Positions 27,015 to 37,258 of a stretch of DNA of 64,000 bases are shown piece after piece. Source of the stretch: Blastocatellia bacterium. GTDB taxonomy: Bacteria > Acidobacteriota > Blastocatellia > UBA7656. The stretch is taken from positions 1 to 64,000 of the forward strand of contig DATENM010000017.1 in NCBI GenBank assembly GCA_035275065.1, in the 5' to 3' direction. The translations under genes were made by a program, and so were the position numbers. Below the pieces are notes generated by a model. That model did not search any database and was not told where the DNA came from. It saw nothing but the letters and a program-made list of their open reading frames with translations. Position 1 is the first letter of the stretch. Each line of letters starts with the position of its first letter.

Positions 27015-27043
27015 TCATTTTGTCATTTGTCATTGGTCATTTG
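27015..27043. repeat. Short heptamer tandem repeat (TCATTTG-type, about 4 units)
   Basis: Units TCATTTTG, TCATTTG, TCATTGG and TCATTTG follow one another in the gap between the divergent pilN and zinc-ribbon genes. This style of heptamer tract is known as a dispersed repeat in some bacterial genomes; a second, different heptamer tract is at 14307. Confidence 0.7.
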
Positions 27044-27200
27044 CCCCTCGCTTACAAACCCGCGCGAGGCGCTGAAAAAACCGGTAACCTTGGGCTAAGG
27101 GCTGATGACCAAAGAGGCAACCTCACAGCAGGGCAAACGCATCAGCCTATTGGAAGTTCCAGTTGTTGGCACCAACCTGAGCCCGAGAGCGGAGGAGGCT

Positions 27201-28481
27201 ATGAAGACCTGCCCGGAATGCGGCATCGCGCTAAGAGATGAATATCAGTTTTGCCCCGAGGATGGCGCAACGCTCAGCCAAACGCCGGCTTCGGCGCGAA
27301 TAGAGGAGAGCCCCTCGGCAAAGTCTCAGGCGGTTGACGCCGTCGTTCTCTATTGCCCTGCCTGCGCCGCCGAGTACCCTTTGACCTTCACCGAATGCCC
27401 CGTGCATCACACGGCGCTGACCACGCATGGCATGCCGACGCTTGTCGAGGGAACCAAAGGAGCTGAGAAGGACAACACATCGGCGGCAGGAGACGCGCGG
27501 ACAGCAAAGTCACCCGCAGGTCGCCGGCTTCATCTCGTCTCAGACGAAACCCACTCGCGGCGCTCCGCGCTTGAAGCCTACGAAGAGACGCTCGAAAATC
27601 TCGCCCAGCCGCCTGTCAAAGAGGCGAGCGCGCCTGAGGAATTGCCGTCGGCCGTTGCGCCTGACGACGACGCGCGAAGACATCGCCTCTTGGCGATTGG
27701 GATTGTGGCCGCGCTTGTCGTGCTGGCACTGCTCGGCCTCTATGCCGTGATCTCGAACGCTTCGCGCAGGCCCACGCCCTCTACTACGAAGCCCGCGAGC
27801 GCAAAAACCATCTCGCAGCAGCCGAGCATTACGATTCAGACTCCGCAGACGGCGTCTGACTATCAAAACCAGGCGAGCGTGAATCCGCCTCCGGCTGATG
27901 TTTCAAGCGACTCCGGCCCGGCTCGTGCCCAGAACGTCGAGGAGCCACAGCCGAAAACGCCGCGCCACATTGACGAAGCGCCCCCCGCGGCGAGGCGAGC
28001 CACCGACGCGCACACGCAAGCAGAAACCCTTGAGCCAGGCGATGCGCCGGCGCGACATCCTCAACAGGCCGTCAGCGCCCAGACGCCGACGACGCGCCAG
28101 CCCGCGGCGACTGAGCTGATCTTGCCGCGCGGCACCTTCGGATTGGTCACGGCGCGTCTGGCAGGGGTGCGCGCGGCGCGCACCGCCGGCGGCTATCGCT
28201 ATGATCTGACATTCCACATGGCCGACCATGCTGGCCACGCCACGCAATGGGAACGGCTCGCCATCGTCACTCGCTCGACCAGCGGCGCGACGCGGCAGCA
28301 GCAGATTCCCTTCTTTCACCGCCTCGGCGCCGATGGCACTTTGAGCTTTACGGTTAGCGTCGAGATGCCCGGGCGTGGGCCCGCCGACTGGCAAGGTCGA
28401 ATCATCTGCACTAGCATCGGCTCTGACAGCAGCGGCAAGCCCTGTCACGCCAGCTTTGGCGCCAACGTCTCGCCCGATTGA
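27201..28481 (+). CDS. Membrane protein with two N-terminal zinc ribbons
   Basis: 426 residues from ATG 27201, chosen for GGAGGAGG directly upstream and because the protein then begins MKTCPECG; the frame is open further upstream without a ribosome site. Two zinc-ribbon-like units follow: CPECG...FCPEDG (fourth ligand would be Asp or absent) and YCPACAAEY...ECPVHH. A Pro/Glu-rich region leads to one membrane helix (about 160-182, LLAIGIVAALVVLALLGLYAV), a long disordered Pro/Thr/Ala/Gln-rich stretch, and a C-terminal beta-rich domain (about 305-426, FHMADHAGHATQWERLAIVT). Cytoplasmic zinc ribbons with an external beta domain is the likely topology. I do not know a function. Confidence 0.75.
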   Translation: MKTCPECGIALRDEYQFCPEDGATLSQTPASARIEESPSAKSQAVDAVVLYCPACAAEYPLTFTECPVHHTALTTHGMPTLVEGTKGAEKDNTSAAGDARTAKSPAGRRLHLVSDETHSRRSALEAYEETLENLAQPPVKEASAPEELPSAVAPDDDARRHRLLAIGIVAALVVLALLGLYAVISNASRRPTPSTTKPASAKTISQQPSITIQTPQTASDYQNQASVNPPPADVSSDSGPARAQNVEEPQPKTPRHIDEAPPAARRATDAHTQAETLEPGDAPARHPQQAVSAQTPTTRQPAATELILPRGTFGLVTARLAGVRAARTAGGYRYDLTFHMADHAGHATQWERLAIVTRSTSGATRQQQIPFFHRLGADGTLSFTVSVEMPGRGPADWQGRIICTSIGSDSSGKPCHASFGANVSPD

Positions 28482-28558
28482 AGAGGGCGGCGGCTAGCGC
28501 ATCAACAACCCAACCATTATAGTCTTCGTGTGGCCGACTCCTTTGCGTCGAGGGCGCG

Positions 28559-30634
<2,076 letters not shown>

Positions 30635-30645
30635 GCGCCGACTCT

Positions 30646-31518
30646 TCATTTCAGGCGTATCTCGAACAGGCGTGGCCATTTTTTGCCGCTCACAAAAATG
30701 CGTTTCGATTGTGGGTCGTAGGCAATGCCGTTGAGGACATCCTCGGAGCCTGTGCGCAACTGCGGCGGCAAGAGATTCTTCATGTCGAGATAGGATTTTA
30801 CGCGCCCCGTCTCCGGGTCAATTCTCAGTATCCAATCCTGCTGCCAGACGTTGGCCCATATCTCGCCCTCGATGTATTCAAGCTCGTTCAGTTGATCTTG
30901 CGCGCGGCCATTCCATGTCACGTTGAGGCGGCGCACCGGCTGAAAGGTTTCGGGGTCGAGATAGGTCAACGTATTGCTGCCATCGCTCATCACCAATTGC
31001 TTGCCATCATAGGTGATGCCCCAGCCTTCTGTGTCATAGCGGAACTCGCGCAACAGCTTGAACGAGGCGCGGTCGTAAACAAAGCCGCGATGCGTTTGCC
31101 AGGTGAGCTGGACCAGGCGGTCACCGACAAGCGCCAGCCCTTCGGCAAATAGGTCGGGCGCGAGGCTGATCGATTGAACGACTTTGCCGGAGGGGAATTC
31201 GACACGGCGCAAGGTTGAGTGGCCTTCGAGCCCCGTGCTCTCATAAAAGCCGTTGTCGTACCAGAGCAAGCCCTGTAGAAACGCCTGCGGGTCGTGCGGG
31301 TAATTGTTAACGATCTCGAAATCGTCGCGCTTCGCCGGCGCATTCCCCTGCGATTGATTGCTGTTGGTGCTGTGCGTCGGCGCCGAGGCGTTGGGGCGCA
31401 ACAACAGGAGATAGACAAGGGCGAGGCCGACAATCACCGCCGCGATAACGGCGACCTTCAGCGCCTGCCCGCTTTGCTTCGTCTTCGGTGTGTTTTTCGT
31501 CGTCGCTTTCTTTGCCAT
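30646..31518 (-). CDS. Glutaminyl-peptide cyclotransferase (plant/bacterial beta-propeller type)
   Basis: 290 residues. A basic tail (MAKKATTKNTPKTKQ), membrane anchor (about 20-42) and Ser/Asn linker precede the five-bladed propeller of the papaya-type glutaminyl cyclase family: FEIVNNYPHDPQAFLQGLLW, YESTGLEGHSTLRRV, VQLTWQTHRGFVYD, YDTEGWGITYDGKQLVMSDGS, LNELEYIEGEIWANVW and SEDVLNGIAYDP. It converts N-terminal Gln of secreted peptides to pyroglutamate. The N-terminal anchor places it in the periplasm. It is convergent with DUF255 (11 bases between stops) and divergent from the CuA-barrel gene. Confidence 0.9.
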   Translation of the reverse strand: MAKKATTKNTPKTKQSGQALKVAVIAAVIVGLALVYLLLLRPNASAPTHSTNSNQSQGNAPAKRDDFEIVNNYPHDPQAFLQGLLWYDNGFYESTGLEGHSTLRRVEFPSGKVVQSISLAPDLFAEGLALVGDRLVQLTWQTHRGFVYDRASFKLLREFRYDTEGWGITYDGKQLVMSDGSNTLTYLDPETFQPVRRLNVTWNGRAQDQLNELEYIEGEIWANVWQQDWILRIDPETGRVKSYLDMKNLLPPQLRTGSEDVLNGIAYDPQSKRIFVSGKKWPRLFEIRLK

Positions 31519-31629
31519 GTCAAACCTGAGATGTGGATTCTACCTGTGCAATCATACTCGTTTCCGCCGCAGACTCAATGCAAGCAGAGCCGCAGCGGGC
31601 GTTCAACCAGTGATTGTCGGCGCCGGATT

Positions 31630-31658
31630 TTGGAAAGGCGATGGCGATGCGTTATACT
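31630..31658 (+). promoter_or_regulatory. Candidate sigma-70 promoter of the CuA-barrel gene
   Basis: TTGGAA (31630-31635), 17-base spacer and TATACT (31653-31658), giving a leader of about 58 bases before ATG 31723, with AGGAG at 31709-31713. Confidence 0.5.
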
Positions 31659-31722
31659 CACCGGCGATCGAGGTCAGCAATCGAACTCTTCCCATCAATC
31701 AAATAAACAGGAGCTCACTCGA

Positions 31723-33126
31723 ATGAGAACGACTACGCGACACCTCGCGCTGCTTGCGCCGCTGGCGCTGCTGTTTCTTTTTACCACCGCCTCTGCTGAA
31801 ACCCCGGCCGATTCGGCGCGCGAAATAAGAATCACCGCGCGCAAGTTTGAGTTTCTGCCGCGGACGATCACCGTTCGCAAGGGCGAGCCCGTTCGCCTCG
31901 TCGTCACCTCCGAAGATGTCGATCACGGCTTCGCGCTGAAGGAATTCAACGTCAAAGAGACGATCAAGGCGAAGCAGACTAAAGTGATCGAGCTTACACC
32001 GGACCGCGAAGGCAAGTTTAGCTTCTCATGCTCGGTCTATTGCGGCGACGGTCACGATGAGATGACCGGCGAGATGATTGTCACCGGCGTTGAGCCGGCC
32101 AGCGACGTGCGCGTCAGCTTCGATGATAACGCAGAGGGCGTCGCTTACGTTGAAGTCAATGGCGAGCGCCTGCGCATAGACACGCGCAGCAAGACCTTTG
32201 CCCGCGTGGAGTCCAGGGAGCCTGCGCCCAGCCAGCAACCGGGCGCGCCGCCGGTCGTGGCCGCCAAACCACGCGAGAGCAGCAAGGAGAATGAGCCTTA
32301 TGATTACCACGTCGTCAACGTGCCGACGCCCAAGCAGGTGCGGCGTCACAGCTTGAATCTATACTTCACCCATCGCTTCGCGGAGCCTGTGCGCCCGCTT
32401 GAGGATACCGGCAGGGATCTGTTTGGACTCGACAGCTTTTCGGTCTCGTCATTCGGCATCACTTACGGCATCACTGACCGCTTGTACGCCAACGTCTACC
32501 GCTCGCCAATCTGCCAGCCGGGCCTGTGTAAAACGATTGAGCTTGGACTTGGATACCACTGGCTCAGCGAAGCAGGCCGCTCGCCCGTGGCGCTCTCGAC
32601 CTATGCCAGCGTTGAAGGTGAGGAGAATTTTAGCAACCGCTACACCTACAACATTCAAGCGATGCTGGCGCGCAGCGTGACCCGCTATGCCAACGTCTTT
32701 TTCTCGCCCGCCGTCCACATCAATGCCAACGGCAGCGGGCGGTTCAACCCGCGCCCCGGTTTCTTCCCGGCCGAGCCGGTGGAAAGCTTCCGCCTCGGCC
32801 GGCACGGCGGCTCGTTCGGCTTCGGCGTCAATGGGCGCATCCGTCCAACCGTTTCACTGCTGTTCGAGTATACGCCGCGCGTCGGATTCAAGCTTGGGCA
32901 GGTCGAGCCGGTCTTCGATGAGCAATCAGGCATTTTGAAGGGGTTCAACAATCGCTCGGAAGCCGAAATCGGCTTTGGTGTCGAAAAGCGCATTGGCCGC
33001 CACGTCTTCTCGCTGACCTTCACCAACACTCAAGCGACGACGACGAGCCGTTATAATTCAAGCAACCTGGCGCTGCCGCCGAGCAAGTTTGCCATCGGCT
33101 TTAACCTCTTCAGGCGTTTACTGTGA
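31723..33126 (+). CDS. CuA-type cupredoxin fused to a DUF5777-like outer-membrane beta-barrel
   Basis: 467 residues from ATG 31723 (AGGAG 9 bases before); the frame is open upstream to 31294 but without a ribosome site or signal. Signal peptide about 1-25. The cupredoxin domain (about 30-125) holds the whole COX2-type CuA ligand set: His68 (VDHGF), Cys103, Cys107, His111 and Met114 in CSVYCGDGHDEM. A Pro/Ala linker (about 165-195) leads to about 270 residues of alternating amphipathic strands (RRHSLNLYFTHRFAEP, TRYANVFFSPAVHINAN, IGRHVFSLTFTNTQ, final aromatic-poor FRRLL) resembling DUF5777 barrels. Predicted: an electron-transfer copper centre tethered to an outer-membrane barrel. No oxidase genes are adjacent. 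Domain identification is by motif; the fusion itself is read directly. Confidence 0.8.
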   Translation: MRTTTRHLALLAPLALLFLFTTASAETPADSAREIRITARKFEFLPRTITVRKGEPVRLVVTSEDVDHGFALKEFNVKETIKAKQTKVIELTPDREGKFSFSCSVYCGDGHDEMTGEMIVTGVEPASDVRVSFDDNAEGVAYVEVNGERLRIDTRSKTFARVESREPAPSQQPGAPPVVAAKPRESSKENEPYDYHVVNVPTPKQVRRHSLNLYFTHRFAEPVRPLEDTGRDLFGLDSFSVSSFGITYGITDRLYANVYRSPICQPGLCKTIELGLGYHWLSEAGRSPVALSTYASVEGEENFSNRYTYNIQAMLARSVTRYANVFFSPAVHINANGSGRFNPRPGFFPAEPVESFRLGRHGGSFGFGVNGRIRPTVSLLFEYTPRVGFKLGQVEPVFDEQSGILKGFNNRSEAEIGFGVEKRIGRHVFSLTFTNTQATTTSRYNSSNLALPPSKFAIGFNLFRRLL

Positions 33127-33263
33127 GCCGAGAAGAGCGAGCCGCTGGTTTTCAGTGCTTCGGGTGGCGTGCTAAGATTTCAGCTTCGCGCGCCGCCCGA
33201 ATTCGTCACTGACGGTCAGTCATTGCGCCGCGCGATTCGATTTCAAATGCCGGAGAGTGTCTC

Positions 33264-33734
33264 ATGAGCCTAATAACCAGGGCAGTCGCGATTGCCATTT
33301 TACTGTCGAGCCTGATTTTTGCCGCGTGCCACAAAGGCGGCTCCGATCCAAGCAAGGCCAATCCCGAAGAGGCCAAGAAGAACGCCGAGCTGGAAAAGAC
33401 CGCCCCTCACCTTGCGCAGACTACTGTCGGCGATATCGAACGGATCAATCTGGCAATCAGTGGCGCGTTGGAGGGCTTTCGCCAGCACAAATGGGGCGAC
33501 GTCGTTGCGCAACTGAACAACGCGAAGGCTGAAATAGCAAAAGGGCTGGCGGATACGCCTGAGAGGAAAAAGACGGCCGTCGTGCGTGAATCGCTAGAGG
33601 AGATGAAGGCAGCGGTTGACCGCACACTGCAAGCCGCTGAGAATCGCAGCGCGGATGTCGAGTCGCAGCTCAAGGATTTGCAGACGCGGGCCCTGGCGCT
33701 GAAGATGCTGCCTATGCCGAGGCAGGCGTCATAA
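33264..33734 (+). CDS. Small lipoprotein with helical body, unknown function
   Basis: 156 residues. MSLITRAVAIAILLSSLIFAAC is a lipoprotein signal with lipobox FAAC (Cys22). The mature part is nearly all alpha-helical and charged (AKKNAELEKTAPHLAQTTV, ESLEEMKAAVDRTLQAAENR, ESQLKDLQTRALALKM), with a coiled-coil look. Shine-Dalgarno GGAGAG lies about 6 bases before ATG. It follows the CuA-barrel gene by 137 bases on the same strand and may share its transcript. I do not recognise a family. Confidence 0.7.
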   Translation: MSLITRAVAIAILLSSLIFAACHKGGSDPSKANPEEAKKNAELEKTAPHLAQTTVGDIERINLAISGALEGFRQHKWGDVVAQLNNAKAEIAKGLADTPERKKTAVVRESLEEMKAAVDRTLQAAENRSADVESQLKDLQTRALALKMLPMPRQAS

Positions 33735-33784
33735 CATTAACGACGGCTTGCTTGCTCATCTTCGCAGCGTCAATCCTTGTCGGC

Positions 33785-35167
33785 TCAAGTCGCCTTTAGC
33801 AGCCGCATCATCAGTGTCGCGATGCCGAGGAACGACAGTGAGCCGCAGACGTCTGTAAAAGTCGTGACGAATACAGACGAGGCAACCGCCGGGTCGATCT
33901 TCAACCGCTTGAGGGCTACAGGGATCACTGTCCCTGCAAATCCCGCTACCGTCAGATTCAGCACCATCGCAATCGCCAGCACCAGACCGAGCCAGATATT
34001 CTTAGAAAAGAAGCCGACGGCAAGTGCGCCGACAAAGCCGTTCAACAAGCCGTTAGACAAGCCGACGAGCGTCTGCTTCATGGTTACTTGTCCGATGTTC
34101 GCGACCTCACCCAGCGCCAACCCGCGAATGATTACCGTCAGTGTCTGCGTCGCGCCATTGCCGCCCATCCCCATCGGCATGGTGACGATGGCGCCAAGCA
34201 GCGGGAGCATTCCGAGCGTTCCTTCGAAACGGGAAATGACGAACGCGGGCGCAAAGGTCGTCAGCAAATTAATCAGCAACCACGGCGCGCGCAGCCGCAG
34301 CGAGCGGGCGGCGCTTGTCGAAACGCTCTCTTCGGCAGTGACACCGGCGAGCGCCAGCAGGTCTTCGGCCACCTCTCCCTGAATCACGTCAATCGCGTCG
34401 TCGACCGTGACAATGCCGACCAGCCGGTCTTCTTCATCGGTGATGGGCACCGCCAGCAAATTGTACTCGGCGACCAGCCGCGCGACTTCTTCCTGCTCGG
34501 CATCGGTTTTGGCGCTAATGACTTTCGGCTCCATGACGCGCTTGAGCTGCGTTGAAGGCGTCGTCGTCAATAGCTTCTTCAAGCTGATTACACCGACCAG
34601 ATGATCGCGCCGGTCAACCACATAGACATAAAAGACCATCTCGAACTCTTCGGAGCGTTTCTGCAAGGCGGCGACCGCTTCGGCAATCGTCACGTCCTCT
34701 TCGAGCGCGAAAAAGTCGCGCGTCATAATGCGCCCGGCGGTGCGCTCCTCATGTTCGAGCAGCTCGCGCACGTCGGCGGCCTGTTCGGCCTCCATCAGCG
34801 TCAGCACCTCCGAAGCCAGGGGCTCAGGCAGCCGCGAGGCCAGCGAAGTGGCGTCGTCGGCGGGCATCTTGCTCAGTTGCCGGGCGATCTCTTTCGGCTC
34901 TAACTGCTCGATCAGCTCAAGGCTGTCGCGGGGCACCATTTCGCTGAGAATGCCGGCGACGTGCTGAACATCGCAGGTTTCGAGCAGAATCCTGAAGGCT
35001 TTGACGCGCTCGGGGCCTTTTAACGCCGCAAGCAGGCGCGCGACTTCGACCGGATAGGCTTTCGCAAAGATGCGCGCCACGTGTGGGCGGGCGTTGCGGT
35101 GCAACAGTTTACGGATGACCGATACGGTAATTGCCGACTGGGCGACTTTGTTTGCTGTTTCCATCAT
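33785..35167 (-). CDS. mgtE: MgtE magnesium transporter
   Basis: 460 residues with the MgtE layout: cytosolic N superhelix (about 10-135, VARLLAALKGPERVKAFRILLE), two CBS domains (about 140-265, AGRIMTRDFFALEEDVTIAEA and LVGIVTVDDAIDVIQGE), a plug helix, and five membrane helices (about 295-460). The channel signature MPMGMGGNGATQTLTVI is intact. It imports Mg2+ down its gradient, gated by Mg2+ binding to the cytosolic domains. I found no M-box riboswitch in the 248 bases upstream. It may start at the second Met. Convergent with the lipoprotein at 33264. Confidence 0.95.
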   Translation of the reverse strand: MMETANKVAQSAITVSVIRKLLHRNARPHVARIFAKAYPVEVARLLAALKGPERVKAFRILLETCDVQHVAGILSEMVPRDSLELIEQLEPKEIARQLSKMPADDATSLASRLPEPLASEVLTLMEAEQAADVRELLEHEERTAGRIMTRDFFALEEDVTIAEAVAALQKRSEEFEMVFYVYVVDRRDHLVGVISLKKLLTTTPSTQLKRVMEPKVISAKTDAEQEEVARLVAEYNLLAVPITDEEDRLVGIVTVDDAIDVIQGEVAEDLLALAGVTAEESVSTSAARSLRLRAPWLLINLLTTFAPAFVISRFEGTLGMLPLLGAIVTMPMGMGGNGATQTLTVIIRGLALGEVANIGQVTMKQTLVGLSNGLLNGFVGALAVGFFSKNIWLGLVLAIAMVLNLTVAGFAGTVIPVALKRLKIDPAVASSVFVTTFTDVCGSLSFLGIATLMMRLLKAT

Positions 35168-35415
35168 GACTGGCCTCGGTTTCGGCTAGCGAAATATTGC
35201 TTGATCTTCATCAACTCATAGCGACTAACAGCCCATTGCAGGTGCGCCGCCAATTGGCCAAATGAATTTCATCTTAGTGAACTCCGAAGGCCAGCGCAAT
35301 CCCTTTGTCGGACAAGAGCTTACATTGATTTGCCGGGCAGCGATTTCACCTGAAACTTTCACGGAAAATCCGGCGTAATCCTCTTACGAGAAAGTCAGCA
35401 AGGAGGAATTCAACC

Positions 35416-35862
35416 ATGTGGGACAACAGGGAAACATTGGGTGACGTGATCATCGAGGAGAAGACGGATAACCCGGACGAGATCGTCGTCACGCGCATGG
35501 CGAACGACGAGCCGAAGCCTAATTCTTTTACCGACGATCTGGCATCGCAAGCTCGCGTCGTCGCCCAGAAGACCGGCGAAGTGCTGAACAAGGCGAGCGA
35601 ATCGATCAGCAAAGCCATTGAGTCGGCCTTGTCGGCGCGCGATCATGTCGTCATGGTGCGCGTCAACGACGAATCGCTCAAGCGCCTGGATGCGCTGGTG
35701 CAGTCGGGGATATTCAAGAGCCGTTCAGAGGCGGCGGCCTTCTTAATCAGCGAAGGCGTTAAGGCTCAGGAGGCGCTCTTTTCACGCATTGACGAACGCA
35801 TCAAAGAGATCGAACGCCTGCGCTCGGAGCTGAAAGATATCATCACCCCGTCAGAAAGCTAG
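35416..35862 (+). CDS. Ribbon-helix-helix family protein with acidic N-terminal extension
   Basis: 148 residues; Shine-Dalgarno AAGGAGG about 10 bases upstream. The C-terminal half (about 78-130) has a ribbon-helix-helix pattern: strand VVMVRVNDESLKRL, then GIFKSRSEAAAFLISEGV. A coiled-coil tail follows (DERIKEIERLRSELKDI). The N-terminal 75 residues are acidic and helical (ETLGDVIIEEKTDNPDE, ASESISKAIESAL). It could be a DNA-binding regulator of the CopG/MetJ class, but no toxin or cognate operon is adjacent, and its partner is unknown. A clear intrinsic terminator follows at 35958. Role of the N-terminal extension is unknown. Confidence 0.7.
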   Translation: MWDNRETLGDVIIEEKTDNPDEIVVTRMANDEPKPNSFTDDLASQARVVAQKTGEVLNKASESISKAIESALSARDHVVMVRVNDESLKRLDALVQSGIFKSRSEAAAFLISEGVKAQEALFSRIDERIKEIERLRSELKDIITPSES

Positions 35863-35957
35863 ACGCCAGCCAGCGGCCACCGCCGCGGCCCGACGCCAGC
35901 CACTCGTGCCCTGAGTGTCGCCAACTTTGCGATTGAGAAACCCTTCTAAGTGATTTC

Positions 35958-35986
35958 AGACGCGCTCAAGCGGGCGCGTCTTTTTT
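35958..35986 (+). terminator. Intrinsic terminator
   Basis: Stem AGACGCGC (35958-35965) and GCGCGTCT (35974-35981) around an 8-base loop, with a T-run starting at 35981. It ends the ribbon-helix-helix transcript (stop 35862). Confidence 0.85.
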
Positions 35987-36005
35987 GTGTCTCGCCCCTA
36001 AGCGG

Positions 36006-36035
36006 TTGCGCCCGACCATGCAAGTTTGATATACG
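36006..36035 (+). promoter_or_regulatory. Candidate promoter for the double-zinc-ribbon gene
   Basis: TTGCGC (36006-36011), 18-base spacer and TATACG (36030-36035) end 11 bases before ATG 36047. The match is partial. Confidence 0.3.
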
Positions 36036-36046
36036 CTTGATGGTCA

Positions 36047-37165
36047 ATGGCTGAATCGGAATCCAAAAACACCAAGAGAAAGCAGGAGCGCTTCCCCTGC
36101 CCCGGCTGCGGCGCCGACATGGTGTTCGATCCGCAGAATAACTGTCTCTCCTGTCCCTACTGCGGGCGGCAGGAGCCTGTTCCTGTCAGTTCAGGCAGCG
36201 TCGAAGAGCGCTCTTACGAAGCCTACCTGCAAGCCGGCGCCGCACAGATGGGCACGCTCGCGGCCAACGCCGTCGAAGTCACCTGTACGCAATGCGGCGC
36301 AACCATCAGCTTTACGCCCCCGGAAGTGGCCGGCGAATGCTCGTTCTGCGGCGCGACGATTGTCGCGCAACCGAAGGCCGCCGATCCGCTCGTTGCGCCC
36401 GAAGCGGTTCTACCCTTTGGCATCCCGCCGCCTCAGGCCAATGCCGCGTTAAAAAAGTGGCTCTCATCGCGCTGGTTTGCGCCCAACGCCTTGAAGCGGC
36501 TGGCGTCTCAAGAATCGATGTCGGGGGTTTACTTGCCTTTCTGGACATATGACGCGCGCACTGAGTCGTCGTACACAGGCGAGCGCGGCGAGCATTATTA
36601 CGAATCCGAAACCTACACAGAGCAGGACGAGCAAGGCAACACCGTGACCCGCACGCGTCAGGTACAGCGGACGCGCTGGTATACGGCGTCCGGTTGGGTC
36701 AGGCGGGCTTTCGATGACATACTGGTTCCGGCGACGCAGTCACTTTCGCGGCAGCGGCTGTCCGCGCTTGAGCCCTGGGATTTGCAGGCCTTGAATCCCT
36801 ACGAGCCGGCTTATCTTTCGGGCTTCAAAGCGCAGCGCTATCAGGTCGAGTTGCCCGCGGGATTCGAGGAAGCCAAGCAGGTCATGGCTGGCGTGATTGA
36901 TTCGGACGTGCGCAGCGACATTGGCGGCGACGAACAGCGGGTCCACCATGTTGACACTAGCTATTCCGACATTACCTTCAAGCATATCCTGTTGCCGGTT
37001 TACCTGGCCGCCTATCGCTTCAATCAAAAGGTCTATCAAGTGATGATCAACGCGCGCACGGGCGAAGTGCAGGGCGACCGCCCCTATAGTTTCTGGAAGA
37101 TTTTCTTCTTCGTGCTTTTCTGGGTTGCAGTGATCGCCTTAATCATTCTGCTGAAGCGGCGATGA
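36047..37165 (+). CDS. Zinc-ribbon membrane protein, unknown function
   Basis: 372 residues. Two four-Cys zinc ribbons are complete: FPCPGCGADM with SCPYCG (about 17-40) and VTCTQCGATI with CSFCGAT (about 79-105). A linker and a mixed domain follow (about 115-330, KKWLSSRWFAPNALKRL, GVYLPFWTYDARTESSYTGE). One C-terminal membrane helix (about 350-370, IFFFVLFWVAVIALIILL) and a basic tail KRR make it a tail-anchored protein with its bulk in the cytoplasm. Related proteins are often mislabelled as primosomal/helicase zinc-finger proteins; no helicase motif is present here. No ribosome site is strong. A clear neighbour on the same strand is mqnE, 93 bases on, with its own promoter. Confidence 0.8.
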   Translation: MAESESKNTKRKQERFPCPGCGADMVFDPQNNCLSCPYCGRQEPVPVSSGSVEERSYEAYLQAGAAQMGTLAANAVEVTCTQCGATISFTPPEVAGECSFCGATIVAQPKAADPLVAPEAVLPFGIPPPQANAALKKWLSSRWFAPNALKRLASQESMSGVYLPFWTYDARTESSYTGERGEHYYESETYTEQDEQGNTVTRTRQVQRTRWYTASGWVRRAFDDILVPATQSLSRQRLSALEPWDLQALNPYEPAYLSGFKAQRYQVELPAGFEEAKQVMAGVIDSDVRSDIGGDEQRVHHVDTSYSDITFKHILLPVYLAAYRFNQKVYQVMINARTGEVQGDRPYSFWKIFFFVLFWVAVIALIILLKRR

Positions 37166-37180
37166 TCGCCTCGGCTTTAT

Positions 37181-37209
37181 TTGGCCGGCAGCCGGGATGT
37201 TTGTATAAT
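37181..37209 (+). promoter_or_regulatory. Sigma-70-type promoter of mqnE
   Basis: TTGGCC (37181-37186), 17-base spacer and consensus TATAAT (37204-37209), 50 bases before ATG 37259. Confidence 0.55.
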
Positions 37210-37258
37210 CAGATTGGCCGCGCGGCCCCCTGGCGCAGATTGGCTTGATGGAGAAGGC

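Noticed and set aside
31294..31722. Upstream extension of the CuA-barrel frame (143 extra codons)
   Set aside because: It covers the divergent glutaminyl cyclase and lacks a start with a ribosome site; the signal peptide begins at 31723.
35168..35415. Mg2+ riboswitch (M-box) upstream of mgtE
   Set aside because: I could not find a long conserved M-box-like structure in the 248 bases; the region is plain.
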